64,000 nucleotides of DNA from Clostridia bacterium (GCA_017512025.1 JAFWHH010000009.1:124001-188000); one strand, 5' to 3'. Shown: positions 43,509 through 53,297, counted from the first letter of the stretch. Made by a program: numbers and translations. Notes: generated from the sequence alone by a model not told the origin.

Positions 43509-44381
43509 TTAGCTATTTAATATTCTGTCTTCAACCTCATTTGCAATTTTAGAATATGTTGCTCTATTACCAGTAGCAAAATCAAGAGCATCATTTTTTA
43601 ATGTCTCCATGCTTTCTTTTGCATTTTCACTATCAGCTTCGCTCTTAGTTATTTTAGACTTAGCTAAGTTTCCTAAAGCCTTTAGACCTTCAGCAGCTAC
43701 CTTCATTTCTGATCTTTGCTTATTAGTACCAACAAAGCTTGATTTAATAGAACCAACAACACTTGTATCTTCGTATGTTCCAAATAACTTATCTAAGTAG
43801 TCTTTTAATCCAACATGAGAAAAATCATTTACATTTCTTGCAGTTGGGATTTGAAGCTCTTTAACATATGGATGGAAATTTCTAGCTCCCACACCTGTAA
43901 CAGAACCTTCAGCCTCTCCAAATCCACGTCTTGAACAATTTAAATGAATTGTTAAGCCAACTTCAGCATACTTCTTATCGCTATTTGAATTAGTGTTCTC
44001 TTTGTAGTATGGCTCATAATGGTTTATTTGATCGTATCTAAATAGCTCTTGATATTCTTTCTTTTTAGCTTTTGGAGAAACTACTCTAAACATAGCTATC
44101 TCGTTAGCAAATTCAAGTCCCGTACTTATAGATACAAATCGATTAATGTGTTTCTTATCAATAGGCTCAAATGCCTCATGATATAATTTGTTTTGTTTTT
44201 CCATGTACTTAATATGCTCTTCAATTTCAGCCTTAGTAAAATGACCTACGTTAATAAATTCACTACATTTTTTCTCACATTCTTTACAAATGTATCCTTC
44301 TTTGTTAACAAGTCTTTTTCTACTAAGAAAACCAACTTTATTATCGCAAATAACACATGGTTCCTTTGAAAATAATCCCAT
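43509..44381 (-). CDS. DUF4428-type zinc-ribbon protein
   Basis: 290 residues. CVICDNKVGFLSRKRLVNK and ICKECEKKC give a four-Cys zinc ribbon at the N-terminus (DUF4428). Central part unrecognised; C-terminal region basic, probably helical. Cytoplasmic, function unknown. Starts a leftward run that includes three lipoproteins. Confidence 0.72.
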   Translation of the reverse strand: MGLFSKEPCVICDNKVGFLSRKRLVNKEGYICKECEKKCSEFINVGHFTKAEIEEHIKYMEKQNKLYHEAFEPIDKKHINRFVSISTGLEFANEIAMFRVVSPKAKKKEYQELFRYDQINHYEPYYKENTNSNSDKKYAEVGLTIHLNCSRRGFGEAEGSVTGVGARNFHPYVKELQIPTARNVNDFSHVGLKDYLDKLFGTYEDTSVVGSIKSSFVGTNKQRSEMKVAAEGLKALGNLAKSKITKSEADSENAKESMETLKNDALDFATGNRATYSKIANEVEDRILNS

Positions 44382-44483
44382 TATCGTACCCCTTTCTAAT
44401 TAATTTTTTTATTTATCATACAAAGAATTTTATATCATAATGAAAAAATTAATTCAATAAATTGATGTAATTAATAAAATAAA

Positions 44484-44514
44484 AAACGATAATGAAACAT
44501 TTTCATTATCGTAT
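44484..44514 (-). terminator. Rho-independent terminator
   Basis: ACGATAATGAAA and TTTCATTATCGT form a 12-bp stem. It ends the transcript of the gene at 44525. Confidence 0.8.
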
Positions 44515-44524
44515 AATAAATTAT

Positions 44525-45130
44525 TTAATTCATTCGGCTTACAAAATATAAATCTCCACTTTCAACCTTACTTTCTATATTTTCATAGTCTAAAGAATCT
44601 CCGTTATATAATACCCAATATTCATTATTTTTATATACTGCGTATTCAGCCATATGTTCAAATTTTTCTAATTTAATCTTCTTTTGCTCTTCGTCTTGAA
44701 TGCTGCTATCTCTTGTCTTATCAGTTATACAATATATTACGTCTGCATTTGAATCATAGAAAAGATCAATAATGTATACTTCGCTCTTAGCATTTCTTTG
44801 TACAATTCTAATAAATGCTGTTTCTTTATTAGTATAATCAGCTATAAATGAAGTTAATGTATCCTCATTATGAACCATTGCCCCTACAACTAAACATCCA
44901 TCTTTTTGTGCTTCTCCATAATTATAGTCCATATCATAATCTTCTCTTAAATCTCTTATATCTGTGTATCCAGATGCAGCTTTACTACTATAAATTTTAT
45001 CTAAATCATATTCCACTATTTGTTTATTCTTGTTTCCCTTGCATACTTTTACGGCTATTCCCCACATTATTCCTGCAACAATAATTCCAATAAGTAATAT
45101 TATTAAAAAAGCTTTAATATTTTTATTCAC
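44525..45130 (-). CDS. Membrane-anchored hypothetical protein (201 aa)
   Basis: An N-terminal membrane segment (about 6-27, LIILLIGIIVAGIMWGIAV) and an extracellular domain of about 170 residues not recognised. Single gene between two terminators. Confidence 0.7.
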   Translation of the reverse strand: MNKNIKAFLIILLIGIIVAGIMWGIAVKVCKGNKNKQIVEYDLDKIYSSKAASGYTDIRDLREDYDMDYNYGEAQKDGCLVVGAMVHNEDTLTSFIADYTNKETAFIRIVQRNAKSEVYIIDLFYDSNADVIYCITDKTRDSSIQDEEQKKIKLEKFEHMAEYAVYKNNEYWVLYNGDSLDYENIESKVESGDLYFVSRMN

Positions 45131-45219
45131 AGTTCTCCCTCCTATCTTTCCTATACACTTATTAGACTATAGAAAAATAAATACGGTTCATTATAATAAA
45201 AAAATTTATAAACAACTAT

Positions 45220-46068
45220 CTAGCTATTTAGATAGTTATTTAACTGCTCCATTTTTTCTTCTGTATCAGATACTCCTAAATCATACATCTCTTGTATCCT
45301 TTCTTTATTCTTTTCAATTCTCTTAATATCAACTTTTCTTGAAGGTCTTATAACAAATACCTTACCTTTCTTTTCTAGAGCTTCAACTTTATCAACTTGA
45401 TTATTATATACCTTATATCTCTCCCTTATTGTATTAATTAAATTCGGATACTTTCTATACTTTATTTTAGCAAGTTGTTGATTACCTTCTTCTTTTCGAT
45501 ATCCCTGAGGTCTTGTAAGTATAACAATTATCTTATCAAATCCCATTTCCATTATTTTATCGATTGGAATACTATCTGCTGTTCCACCATCTAAGTATTT
45601 TTTTCCATTTATATCAACAGGTTTTGATACAAATGGCATAGAACCAGATGCTCTTAAAGCCTCCATTTGATTTATATCTCTTAGATTATCTATTTTTATG
45701 TATTCAGGTTTTCCAGATTCCATGTTTGTAACAACAGCCCAAAAGTCTTCTTCTGAATTATTAAATGTATCATAGTCTACAGGATCTAACTCGTTTATTA
45801 ACTTATCAAAGCAAAATTCTTTATTCATTATATTACCTGTTGTAAAAAAAGAATACCAACCCATATACTTCTTTTCTTGGCAATACTTAAGATTATATCT
45901 AAGAGCTCTTCCCGGTTGCTTTGATTTATAATTTAAACCAAATAATGCTCCTGCCGATACTCCAACAATTCCATCTACTTTTATATTATTTTTCATCAAA
46001 ACATCAAGAGCACCAACAGTATATAAGCCTCTCATTGCTCCACCTTCTAATAGTAATCCAATCTTCAT
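45220..46068 (-). CDS. Patatin-like phospholipase
   Basis: 282 residues of the patatin family. Oxyanion hole GGAMRG (9-14), nucleophile in GVSAG (S38), catalytic Asp in DGGTADS (about 158). Similar to YjeA/RssA-type cytoplasmic acyl hydrolases. Substrate unknown. Confidence 0.88.
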   Translation of the reverse strand: MKIGLLLEGGAMRGLYTVGALDVLMKNNIKVDGIVGVSAGALFGLNYKSKQPGRALRYNLKYCQEKKYMGWYSFFTTGNIMNKEFCFDKLINELDPVDYDTFNNSEEDFWAVVTNMESGKPEYIKIDNLRDINQMEALRASGSMPFVSKPVDINGKKYLDGGTADSIPIDKIMEMGFDKIIVILTRPQGYRKEEGNQQLAKIKYRKYPNLINTIRERYKVYNNQVDKVEALEKKGKVFVIRPSRKVDIKRIEKNKERIQEMYDLGVSDTEEKMEQLNNYLNS

Positions 46069-46128
46069 ATATGTTCTCCTTGTACATTAAAATGTTTTCA
46101 TGTTTATTATATTATAAAAAAATATACA

Positions 46129-46160
46129 ATAAAAGCTACATATAAAATGTAGCTTTTATC
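46129..46160. terminator. Rho-independent terminator
   Basis: AAAAGCTACAT and ATGTAGCTTTT form an 11-bp stem. It closes the SipW/TasA locus on the minus strand. Confidence 0.8.
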
Positions 46161-46656
46161 ATTCTTTAACTCTTTTTTCTTTTTTATTGTCTCCAAATAG
46201 AAAACCCAATAGAAGTAGAACAATTATAAATGTTCCCATTATTATTTTTCCCTTAGTTGTTTGAATAAGCATAACTGCATATCCAACCTTTGGTATAGAA
46301 AATACGTTTTTTCCAACATAGTTCTCTTTAGTTACAATTAATCCATCAGAAGTAGCATTGTGATCTCCTTTTGTTTCCATACCACTATCCGTTATTTTAA
46401 CAACTCTATGTGTTACTTTCTTTTCTGATGGTAATGAAAAAGCAATAACATCATATTCTTTTATCTCGTTATATTCTATATGCTTATTTATAAAGCTTAG
46501 ACTTCCTCTTTGAATAGTAGGTTCCATAGAGCCTGATTCAACAACAAATGGCTCTATGCCAATAACATATAAAATTATAAAAATAATACCAAATATTAAT
46601 ATTAGAGTCATCAAGGTATTAATAAGTACCTTGATGACTTTAAGAAATTTATTCAT
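46159..46656 (-). CDS. sipW: Signal peptidase I, SipW type
   Basis: 165 residues, two membrane segments (about 8-30 and 137-157). The catalytic Ser is in ESGSMEPTI and the second site is KKVTHRVV with His instead of the Lys of bacterial type I enzymes, as in ER/SipW peptidases. It should process the TasA-like precursor encoded just upstream. Probably one operon of three genes. Confidence 0.88.
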   Translation of the reverse strand: MNKFLKVIKVLINTLMTLILIFGIIFIILYVIGIEPFVVESGSMEPTIQRGSLSFINKHIEYNEIKEYDVIAFSLPSEKKVTHRVVKITDSGMETKGDHNATSDGLIVTKENYVGKNVFSIPKVGYAVMLIQTTKGKIIMGTFIIVLLLLGFLFGDNKKEKRVKE

Positions 46657-46692
46657 AAAATTAATCCTTTACCATGTTGTCAAATATTTATC

Positions 46693-47328
46693 TTATTGTA
46701 TTAATGCATATATTGCAGCTGAAGTTGTTGCGCTTCCTAAACCATCTATTTGAATTCCTTTACCTGTTACAACAACATCTGGATTAGCTGGTGCTGTAGC
46801 AGCTTGAGCAGCTGTTAAATCTGGATCTACTGTTACACTTTCAAATACTGGTGTAGCTGTTGTTGCATTTGCAGCAAGTGAATTTGGTGCTGCTGCAGTT
46901 CCATATACATATACATATGTAATTGTTTTGTTAGTTGTATCAATATTTCCTGTTTGTAATAAAGTCCATCCACTACCAATGTTGTTTAGTGTGTATAATG
47001 GTGTATTTACAGTAGTTCCTGTTGATGCATAACATGGAACTGTAACTTCAGCAAAAACATATGCTGGAGTTGTTGTTGAATTGTTATGGATTGATGGCTC
47101 TTTTGTTACTTCTGTTCCTGGGTGAACACCCTCAGCATCTTGGTTTTCCATTTTTCCTGATTGACCTGCTGTCCATCCACTATCTTCTACAACTGATATA
47201 TCTACTTCATCTCCTAATGTGAATTGGTTTGTTTTAGTATCTACGTCTGTAAAGTATGCAAGTAAGCATCCTATTAATAAAATTAATGCTAATACTATAG
47301 CTGTTGCGATTGTCTTTTTTCTATTCAT
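46693..47328 (-). CDS. TasA/CalY-type SipW-dependent fibre protein
   Basis: 211 residues. N-terminal SipW-type signal (MNRKKTIATAIVLALILLIG, then CLLAYFTDVDTKTNQFTLGD), the hallmark of CalY/TasA proteins. The mature part is beta-rich and Thr/Ala-rich. In Bacillus these form matrix fibres. The proposed partner peptidase is encoded next to it. Confidence 0.82.
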   Translation of the reverse strand: MNRKKTIATAIVLALILLIGCLLAYFTDVDTKTNQFTLGDEVDISVVEDSGWTAGQSGKMENQDAEGVHPGTEVTKEPSIHNNSTTTPAYVFAEVTVPCYASTGTTVNTPLYTLNNIGSGWTLLQTGNIDTTNKTITYVYVYGTAAAPNSLAANATTATPVFESVTVDPDLTAAQAATAPANPDVVVTGKGIQIDGLGSATTSAAIYALIQ

Positions 47329-47339
47329 AATAATACCCC

Positions 47340-48416
47340 CTATTTTTGAAAAGACTTCTTTTCTTTATAATATAGTATACAAGCAACTATAAATCCAATT
47401 GTTGAAATAGCAAATATTACAATTAAGTAATCAATTCTATCTCCAGTTTTTATAGTATCGCTATGTTTGTCAGCATTTTCCTCTTTTGTATCTGCTGAAA
47501 AAATTAAAAACAAATCTGGATTCAAATTTTCAAATTCATTTCCCAAATTTGTTGGGAAAGATATTTTGAAATCGAATTTATCTCTATCATTTATGTCATA
47601 CTCTCCTAAGAGTATCTTTTCTTCTCTAATGAGACCACCATCATATAGGACGTCTCCGTTCTTATTTGTTATTGTGAGCTTGACTCGTTTAAGTAGCTCT
47701 ATTTCTTTTTGACCTTGTTCGTTAGTTCCAATTGTTAAATAATACTTTGCATTCTTTTTGTTTGAATTAACAAGCTCTATACTATCTGTATAGGTATCAC
47801 CTGGCATTGATGATTTTACTTTTTCCAAGAAACTTTTTGCGACTTTAATATCTTCATTTGTATTATTTTCATAGCCAATTGATACTTTTGAATAATCGGT
47901 CATATCATATAAATCATTTACACTTACTGTTGGTACATTGTCTCCCCATGGTTTATCTGATGTGTAATCTGGTTCAAAGTTTTTATCTTGTATTGCTTCA
48001 GCTACAATCTCAAAATCAAATGTTTTATCATTTATCATTGATTGTATCGTGTCAGGTATCTTAATCGTATTAAATAACTCAAGAACTTCATTAGATTTAA
48101 ATACATCCTTGTAGTAATAATACTCACCTATTTTCTCAAAACTACTATTAAATCCTGATACATAATCAATAAAATCAATATCCTGATTTATATAGCTTGC
48201 CTTAAACCTTAGATAACAATCTGCTCCGTCATTCTCTATTTTAGGACTAAAGCCAACGTTATCTCCTGGCATTACAACTTCCTTCTCAGCTTCAAGTGGC
48301 TGAATCTTAATATCAACATATCCAGTACTTATAATGCCATCTGTTGTCTCTTCCGTCAGAGCAAAAATTGCAGAAGCAATCATCATGATAAAGAATACTA
48401 TCCCAATAATAAGCAA
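47340..48416 (-). CDS. TasA-locus surface protein with two membrane segments
   Basis: 358 residues with TTG 48416 as start; N-terminal hydrophobic segment (MLIIGIVFFIMMIASAIFAL), an extracellular body with the TasA-like pattern VDIKIQPLEAEKEVVMPGDNV, and a C-terminal segment preceded by SDTIKTGD and followed by KEKK, akin to a cell-wall sorting signal without the LP. The start is uncertain: AAAGGAG lies 24 bases upstream of TTG but correctly spaced for an in-frame ATA (48437), which would add DNKKRK, a fitting signal-peptide n-region. The first gene of the sipW operon. Confidence 0.72.
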   Translation of the reverse strand: MLIIGIVFFIMMIASAIFALTEETTDGIISTGYVDIKIQPLEAEKEVVMPGDNVGFSPKIENDGADCYLRFKASYINQDIDFIDYVSGFNSSFEKIGEYYYYKDVFKSNEVLELFNTIKIPDTIQSMINDKTFDFEIVAEAIQDKNFEPDYTSDKPWGDNVPTVSVNDLYDMTDYSKVSIGYENNTNEDIKVAKSFLEKVKSSMPGDTYTDSIELVNSNKKNAKYYLTIGTNEQGQKEIELLKRVKLTITNKNGDVLYDGGLIREEKILLGEYDINDRDKFDFKISFPTNLGNEFENLNPDLFLIFSADTKEENADKHSDTIKTGDRIDYLIVIFAISTIGFIVACILYYKEKKSFQK

Positions 48417-48625
48417 TTTTCGCTTTTTATTATCTATACGATCGTCTCCTTTCGTGATGTCATTCTCTTTTGTTTTACTGCGCTATCTCTAGCCTCTTTA
48501 ATTCTATAATATCTTAGTATTTTTTTAAAGTGGCCACATTTTGCAAAAAACTCTGTATTGCTTATTGTATGCGGTTTTCGTTTATTGTTTCTGTTGTATG
48601 ACATTTATATTACATTTGTGTAACA

Positions 48626-48658
48626 AAAGAAGCCATAGATTAAACTATAGCTTCTTTC
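48626..48658 (-). terminator. Rho-independent terminator
   Basis: AAAGAAGCCATAG and CTATAGCTTCTTT pair with one mismatch. It ends the GNAT gene at 48678 on the minus strand. The rest of 48417-48677 holds no gene I can support. Confidence 0.75.
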
Positions 48659-48677
48659 TTAGTCAAGTATATATTTT

Positions 48678-49142
48678 TTATCTTAATTTTTTGTAATAAA
48701 ATGATGAATAACATCTATACTCATTTTTGCTATACAAAGTTATAGCAGGAACATTCTCTGGGAAAGCTAATAGTCTAATAAATTTTGCATCCTTGCTCTT
48801 AGCTGTTTCCTCAAATTTTTCCATTAAGCATGTTGCAATTCCTCTTTGTCTATAATCTTTATCAACACATAGATGATCTATGTAAGCACCTTTTTCTACA
48901 TACCACCATTCATCTTCTGGAATATAACCATCAATAAATCCAACTACTTTGTTATCTTCAACTGCAACATAAAAGATATTTTTTCTTTTACTAATTCTTT
49001 TCTTTAGCCTTTTTATTCCTTCCTCTGTTGCATAGCAATGCTTCTTTAAATTATCATCAAATACCGCTTCTGCATCTTCAAGCTGAAGTTGTAAGTCTAG
49101 TATTGCTTCAAAGTCATCTTTTTTAACTTTTCTTATTTTCAT
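48678..49142 (-). CDS. GNAT-family N-acetyltransferase
   Basis: 154 residues with KDYRQRGIATCLMEKFEETAK and LAFPENVPAITLYSKNEYRC. ATG 49142 has GAGAGGATGTATT directly before it. Substrate unknown. Follows the DUF898-like gene on the same strand. Confidence 0.82.
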   Translation of the reverse strand: MKIRKVKKDDFEAILDLQLQLEDAEAVFDDNLKKHCYATEEGIKRLKKRISKRKNIFYVAVEDNKVVGFIDGYIPEDEWWYVEKGAYIDHLCVDKDYRQRGIATCLMEKFEETAKSKDAKFIRLLAFPENVPAITLYSKNEYRCYSSFYYKKLR

Positions 49143-49157
49143 AATACATCCTCTCAA

Positions 49158-50522
49158 TTATTTACCTTTATATTCAAGTGTTGGACAAGATTGTGCAAGA
49201 TATACAAGTTTATTATTTCCAGTTGCTTGTAATATTTCAACTCCACCAACAGAAATCTTATCTCCGCTAACAGAATACTTTTGTTTTTTACCATCAACTG
49301 TTATTCCATCCTTTTCAACAATAACTTTAATATCTACAGGTATTTCTTTTTGATTCTCTATGTCATATAGTGCATCTTTACCCGTATAAGTACCACATGA
49401 AATCTTATATCCTCCTACAGATATATACTCATCTTCACGAGTTAAATTCAATTGCTCGTCTCCACCAACCGGACCATCAATCTGATTTTTTTCATATGGA
49501 TTCTTTACATTATATAAATCATATTTTTCCATATATTCATCGTATTCATCAAATGTTAGTTCTTTATTATCATACTTATCTTTTAAATCTTTATACATAT
49601 CGTATCTAATGTTGTCTGATATATACTCTCTATCACACTTTGTCATAACTGTTGAAACAATATCCATTGATTTAAGCTTCATTTTTGTTTTGATAGTATC
49701 AGATTGAGCTATTCTACATACTGAGAATACAAGTATAATTGTTGTTATTAGTAGTAATGGAATTACAAGCCATATTGTTTTATCTTTCTCATAATCCTTA
49801 TCAATTACAGTTTTAATATGAGTATTCTTTGTTTGCCATTTTAGCTCTAATATTGGAATCCATAATGCAAATATACCAAGTGTTACTATTGAAAGTACAG
49901 TCCATAAAATATAGTGTCCCCATAAAGAAACAGCAGATCCAGTAAATTCAAGATCCTTCTTACTAATAAATGCATGTTTGTGTATCCATCTTAATTTTAT
50001 ACATACAGTAAATGGATATAACAATCCAAAACTTAATACATTTATTATAAATGAAAGAATGCTTATTCCTAAAAATTGAAGTGTATTTCCATCAAAATAG
50101 CTCTCACCTTTTACATATTCTTCATCCTCGTAATATAAGTTAGAAATAATCCATTTAGCTTTTTTAACTGGAACAAATAAGCCATATATACCAAGTGTAA
50201 TTACTGTAAAGAAAGTCCATTTGATAATATTTCCTAATAGACCAAGACCGCTACCTTTGAATTTGAGTCTATGACCATTGTATGCAGTATGTCTAAATTG
50301 ATATCTGTACATCATACATATAGCCCATGTTGTACCTAATCCAAGTGTAAGTACTATCAATAACCCTGCAAGTATTCCCCATCCTATATATCCAAATAAA
50401 CCACCATCAAAAAATGATGAGGCTCCTTCTTTAATATTCTCTGAATCTAATCCTTGGATATAGTGCTCTTTTTCGATTGCTTGTTTTTCATCTTCTTCAG
50501 TTAATTCAAATTTCTTACTCAT
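49158..50522 (-). CDS. DUF898 (YjgN)-like membrane protein with extra C-terminal domain
   Basis: 454 residues. The N-terminal half has about six membrane segments in repeated units: LGTTWAICMMYRYQFRHTAY, then IKWTFFTVITLGIYGLFVPV and YILWTVLSIVTLGIFALWIP, the TLGI(Y/F) pattern of DUF898. A seventh segment (about 252-270) precedes a soluble C-terminal region of about 180 residues that is not recognised and would lie outside. Function unknown. Confidence 0.7.
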   Translation of the reverse strand: MSKKFELTEEDEKQAIEKEHYIQGLDSENIKEGASSFFDGGLFGYIGWGILAGLLIVLTLGLGTTWAICMMYRYQFRHTAYNGHRLKFKGSGLGLLGNIIKWTFFTVITLGIYGLFVPVKKAKWIISNLYYEDEEYVKGESYFDGNTLQFLGISILSFIINVLSFGLLYPFTVCIKLRWIHKHAFISKKDLEFTGSAVSLWGHYILWTVLSIVTLGIFALWIPILELKWQTKNTHIKTVIDKDYEKDKTIWLVIPLLLITTIILVFSVCRIAQSDTIKTKMKLKSMDIVSTVMTKCDREYISDNIRYDMYKDLKDKYDNKELTFDEYDEYMEKYDLYNVKNPYEKNQIDGPVGGDEQLNLTREDEYISVGGYKISCGTYTGKDALYDIENQKEIPVDIKVIVEKDGITVDGKKQKYSVSGDKISVGGVEILQATGNNKLVYLAQSCPTLEYKGK

Positions 50523-50541
50523 TTTTTTCTCTCCTTTATTC

Positions 50542-51129
50542 TCATTTGTTTAGTCTGTCTTCAAACATTTCTTTTAAGCTTTTTCCCTGGTCAGCAGGGT
50601 TTAAATCAACATCCCTTGTATGTATCTTCCATGAATTTCCTTCCGGCAAGTAATCATATGCAATATTATGTATTACCCATTCATCCATCATATCCTCTGC
50701 TGTTCTATATGATTTCATATCTTTTCCATGTATTGGATGAATATCAGTTAGAGCTTCACATATAAGAGTTATATCTTTCTTGTTTCTTATCTTATACGAA
50801 TTCTTTATCTGCCAATTATCTTTCGTATATATTGCTGTATATTTTTCATTGTTATATACAAAAGAATATGTTTTACCACTACCATCTGTATTTTTTAGCT
50901 CTAATTGATCTTTTGAAGTAATATAACTTTCACCTTCCTTATACGTTTCTTCCAAAAACTCATACGGATCAGTGCTAGTTTTCTCTTGAATTTCATTCTT
51001 TAATTCTTTTGTTTCATTCTTGCTCTTATTAACTATATCTTTGGTACATCCCGATAAAACAATAATGCACAAGATTATAATCGAAAATAAAATAGCATGT
51101 TTCGCAACTCTTTTAATTATATAATTCAT
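50542..51129 (-). CDS. Lipoprotein (195 aa)
   Basis: Signal peptide with lipobox LSGC (Cys28). A Lys/Glu linker and an unrecognised soluble domain (YSFVYNNEKYTAIYTKDNW) follow. Located just upstream of the DUF898-like gene with a 19-base gap and likely cotranscribed. Confidence 0.72.
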   Translation of the reverse strand: MNYIIKRVAKHAILFSIIILCIIVLSGCTKDIVNKSKNETKELKNEIQEKTSTDPYEFLEETYKEGESYITSKDQLELKNTDGSGKTYSFVYNNEKYTAIYTKDNWQIKNSYKIRNKKDITLICEALTDIHPIHGKDMKSYRTAEDMMDEWVIHNIAYDYLPEGNSWKIHTRDVDLNPADQGKSLKEMFEDRLNK

Positions 51130-51161
51130 AATAATTATTCTCCATAGATTTTATCATCTAG

Positions 51162-51545
51162 TTATTTCTTTAATGATTCTAAATATCTTTCAATATTAGC
51201 AACATCTTCTAAATCCCTTTTCTTTTGTCTTGCTTTTTTAAACTTTAATACATTTGCTAATGTTTCTACTTGATATTTTCCAACCTTCTCAAATTCAAAG
51301 TTTTTTTCAATAATAAATTCTAAATCATCATTTACGTGATAGAAATTATTTCCCCATTTGTCCTTTTCTGTTAGATTATATCTTCTGATTAGCTCATCTC
51401 CAAGTTTTGGTGTAACGCATAAATCTAAATCTCCAGCTACATCTCTTAATCCATATAGAACAAGACATCCACTTGATAATACACAAAACTCTTCTGTTGG
51501 TAGATTTAAGCTTTCAATAAATGCTATAAGCTCTTCTTTATTCAA
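51162..51545 (-). CDS. Nucleotidyltransferase-fold protein (MNT/AbiEii-like)
   Basis: 127 residues. LSSGCLVLYGLRDVAGDLDL gives the hG[GS]..DxD pattern of the nucleotidyltransferase fold. Only this half is present; it lacks a recognisable partner. Could be an antibiotic-resistance-type or housekeeping enzyme; the metal-binding residues may not be complete. Confidence 0.6.
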   Translation of the reverse strand: MNKEELIAFIESLNLPTEEFCVLSSGCLVLYGLRDVAGDLDLCVTPKLGDELIRRYNLTEKDKWGNNFYHVNDDLEFIIEKNFEFEKVGKYQVETLANVLKFKKARQKKRDLEDVANIERYLESLKK

Positions 51546-51624
51546 GTTATTATCCTCCTTACTATTCTGATTTGATTCATATTTTTATGCTATTATTTTA
51601 TACTAGTATTTAATTAGATACAAT

Positions 51625-51662
51625 AAAAAAAGGTTAGATTTTTATTTATCTAACCCTTTTTA
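51625..51662 (-). terminator. Rho-independent terminator
   Basis: AAAAAGGTTAGAT and ATCTAACCCTTTTT form a stem; it ends the deoC-HD-ABC operon on the minus strand. Confidence 0.8.
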
Positions 51663-51684
51663 TAATTTTAACTATGTAATAGCT

Positions 51685-53295
51685 TTAAACATCTATTTTA
51701 TTAAATCTTTCAACACCTTTTCCCTTTGCCTTCTTAAGAAGTATTATAACCATTACAAAGAATAAAACGTCTGCACAAATAAGAGCAACAATTGTTGGAC
51801 ATCCAGAATATATCAACGAAACTAGAATTCCTGATATTATCATTATTAATAAAAATCCAAGCATTGTACTTACATTTGAGCTACTACTTTGTTTAACTAC
51901 CTCTGCATCTGTATCAGCTTTCATCTCTGGATATTTTAAATTAATAATTATACCAAGTAACTCAGCTATGAATGGTAATAGAATTGATGCAATTAATGTA
52001 AGTATGATTTCAGCAATGTTAAGCTTAAATCTTATATAGAAGATTAAATCACTTATTAACACGAATGGCATCATCATTAATATAGCTGTATAAACTTTAG
52101 CCATTATGATTGTATATGGTTTAACAGGTAAGCTCTTTAATAGAGTAAATGACTTTCCCTCAAGAGAGATCATAGAGCTTGTTATTGATGATGTTAATGA
52201 ACCGAATGCAATTAATAATACAAGAATCACTGGAATAAAATCTTTTATCTTCTCTACCGCAAAAGGTAATTGATCTTGTGGTATTGAATATATTGCATCA
52301 AATTTAACTGCAACTGCAATACATGCAATTAGCAGTAATACCATACCAAACACAGCATTTGTTATTAGTACTGGTGTATTAATTGCTTTCTTAAATTCTT
52401 TCTTTATGAAAGCAACTTGTGGTTTATTAACCTTCATACTATAACTCTTCTTACCACTATTCTTTTGAATTCTTTTTAATTCAGAATTTATCTTAAAGTA
52501 AACTTTACTAATAACAAAAATTGTTGCTAAAAATACTAATATATGTATTCCAATAAAGATAAGAAAATCTTTTATATCAAAGTTTGCACATAACTTTGAA
52601 TATTCAGCTGCTGGATAATAAAATTTAGTAATTGCATCGTTGATTGCTCCAGCATTTTCTCCAAAGTTTATAAGTAATCCTTGTAAATTAAATGATAAAT
52701 ATAATACTCCGACAAGAGCTATCATACTAACAATAATTTGAATAATGCTCTTATTTTTAAACTTTACTGATGTAGCCGATGTAATTACGCCAATAATTGT
52801 CGATATTGCAATTGGAATAACTGGTAATAAAAAGATTGCCAATATTGAAACAATATAGAATGTTGGTGCAACACTTACTCTTGTTGCATACGCTATAATA
52901 GCTGGTATTAGAAATAATGAACCATATAATACTTCAAATGTATAAAATTTTAGTATCCTAATAAATACAACTGTTGTTCTTTTTATTGGCAACGAAAGTA
53001 ATAAGTCATCATCCTTACAGTTAAAAATAAGTGAACCTGCCTTATAAACACCTTCCATTACTATAAGAACTGTTACTATAACTCCAAATAAAGATAATAG
53101 TACGTGTTCCATATGATGTGGTATAAGTGAGTCTAAAAACATATTAGCATAGCTCCAAACAGACATAGCTAATACTATAAATAGAAAAATAGTTAATCCT
53201 TTTCCACTTTTCTTTGCTTTATTCTTTTTCTTTATCTTAAAAAGGCTCATATTATCTGTCATACAAGCTCTTATTAATGACATCATTTTATTCAT
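51685..53295 (-). CDS. ABC transporter permease (putative ABC exporter)
   Basis: 536 residues with about 12 hydrophobic segments, no soluble domain. It follows the ATPase gene by 2 bases and resembles clostridial ABC-2-like permeases (KDDDLLLSLPIKRTTVVFIR, GKSFTLLKSLPVKPYTIIMA). The substrate is unknown. Confidence 0.85.
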   Translation of the reverse strand: MNKMMSLIRACMTDNMSLFKIKKKNKAKKSGKGLTIFLFIVLAMSVWSYANMFLDSLIPHHMEHVLLSLFGVIVTVLIVMEGVYKAGSLIFNCKDDDLLLSLPIKRTTVVFIRILKFYTFEVLYGSLFLIPAIIAYATRVSVAPTFYIVSILAIFLLPVIPIAISTIIGVITSATSVKFKNKSIIQIIVSMIALVGVLYLSFNLQGLLINFGENAGAINDAITKFYYPAAEYSKLCANFDIKDFLIFIGIHILVFLATIFVISKVYFKINSELKRIQKNSGKKSYSMKVNKPQVAFIKKEFKKAINTPVLITNAVFGMVLLLIACIAVAVKFDAIYSIPQDQLPFAVEKIKDFIPVILVLLIAFGSLTSSITSSMISLEGKSFTLLKSLPVKPYTIIMAKVYTAILMMMPFVLISDLIFYIRFKLNIAEIILTLIASILLPFIAELLGIIINLKYPEMKADTDAEVVKQSSSSNVSTMLGFLLIMIISGILVSLIYSGCPTIVALICADVLFFVMVIILLKKAKGKGVERFNKIDV

Positions 53296-53297
53296 AA

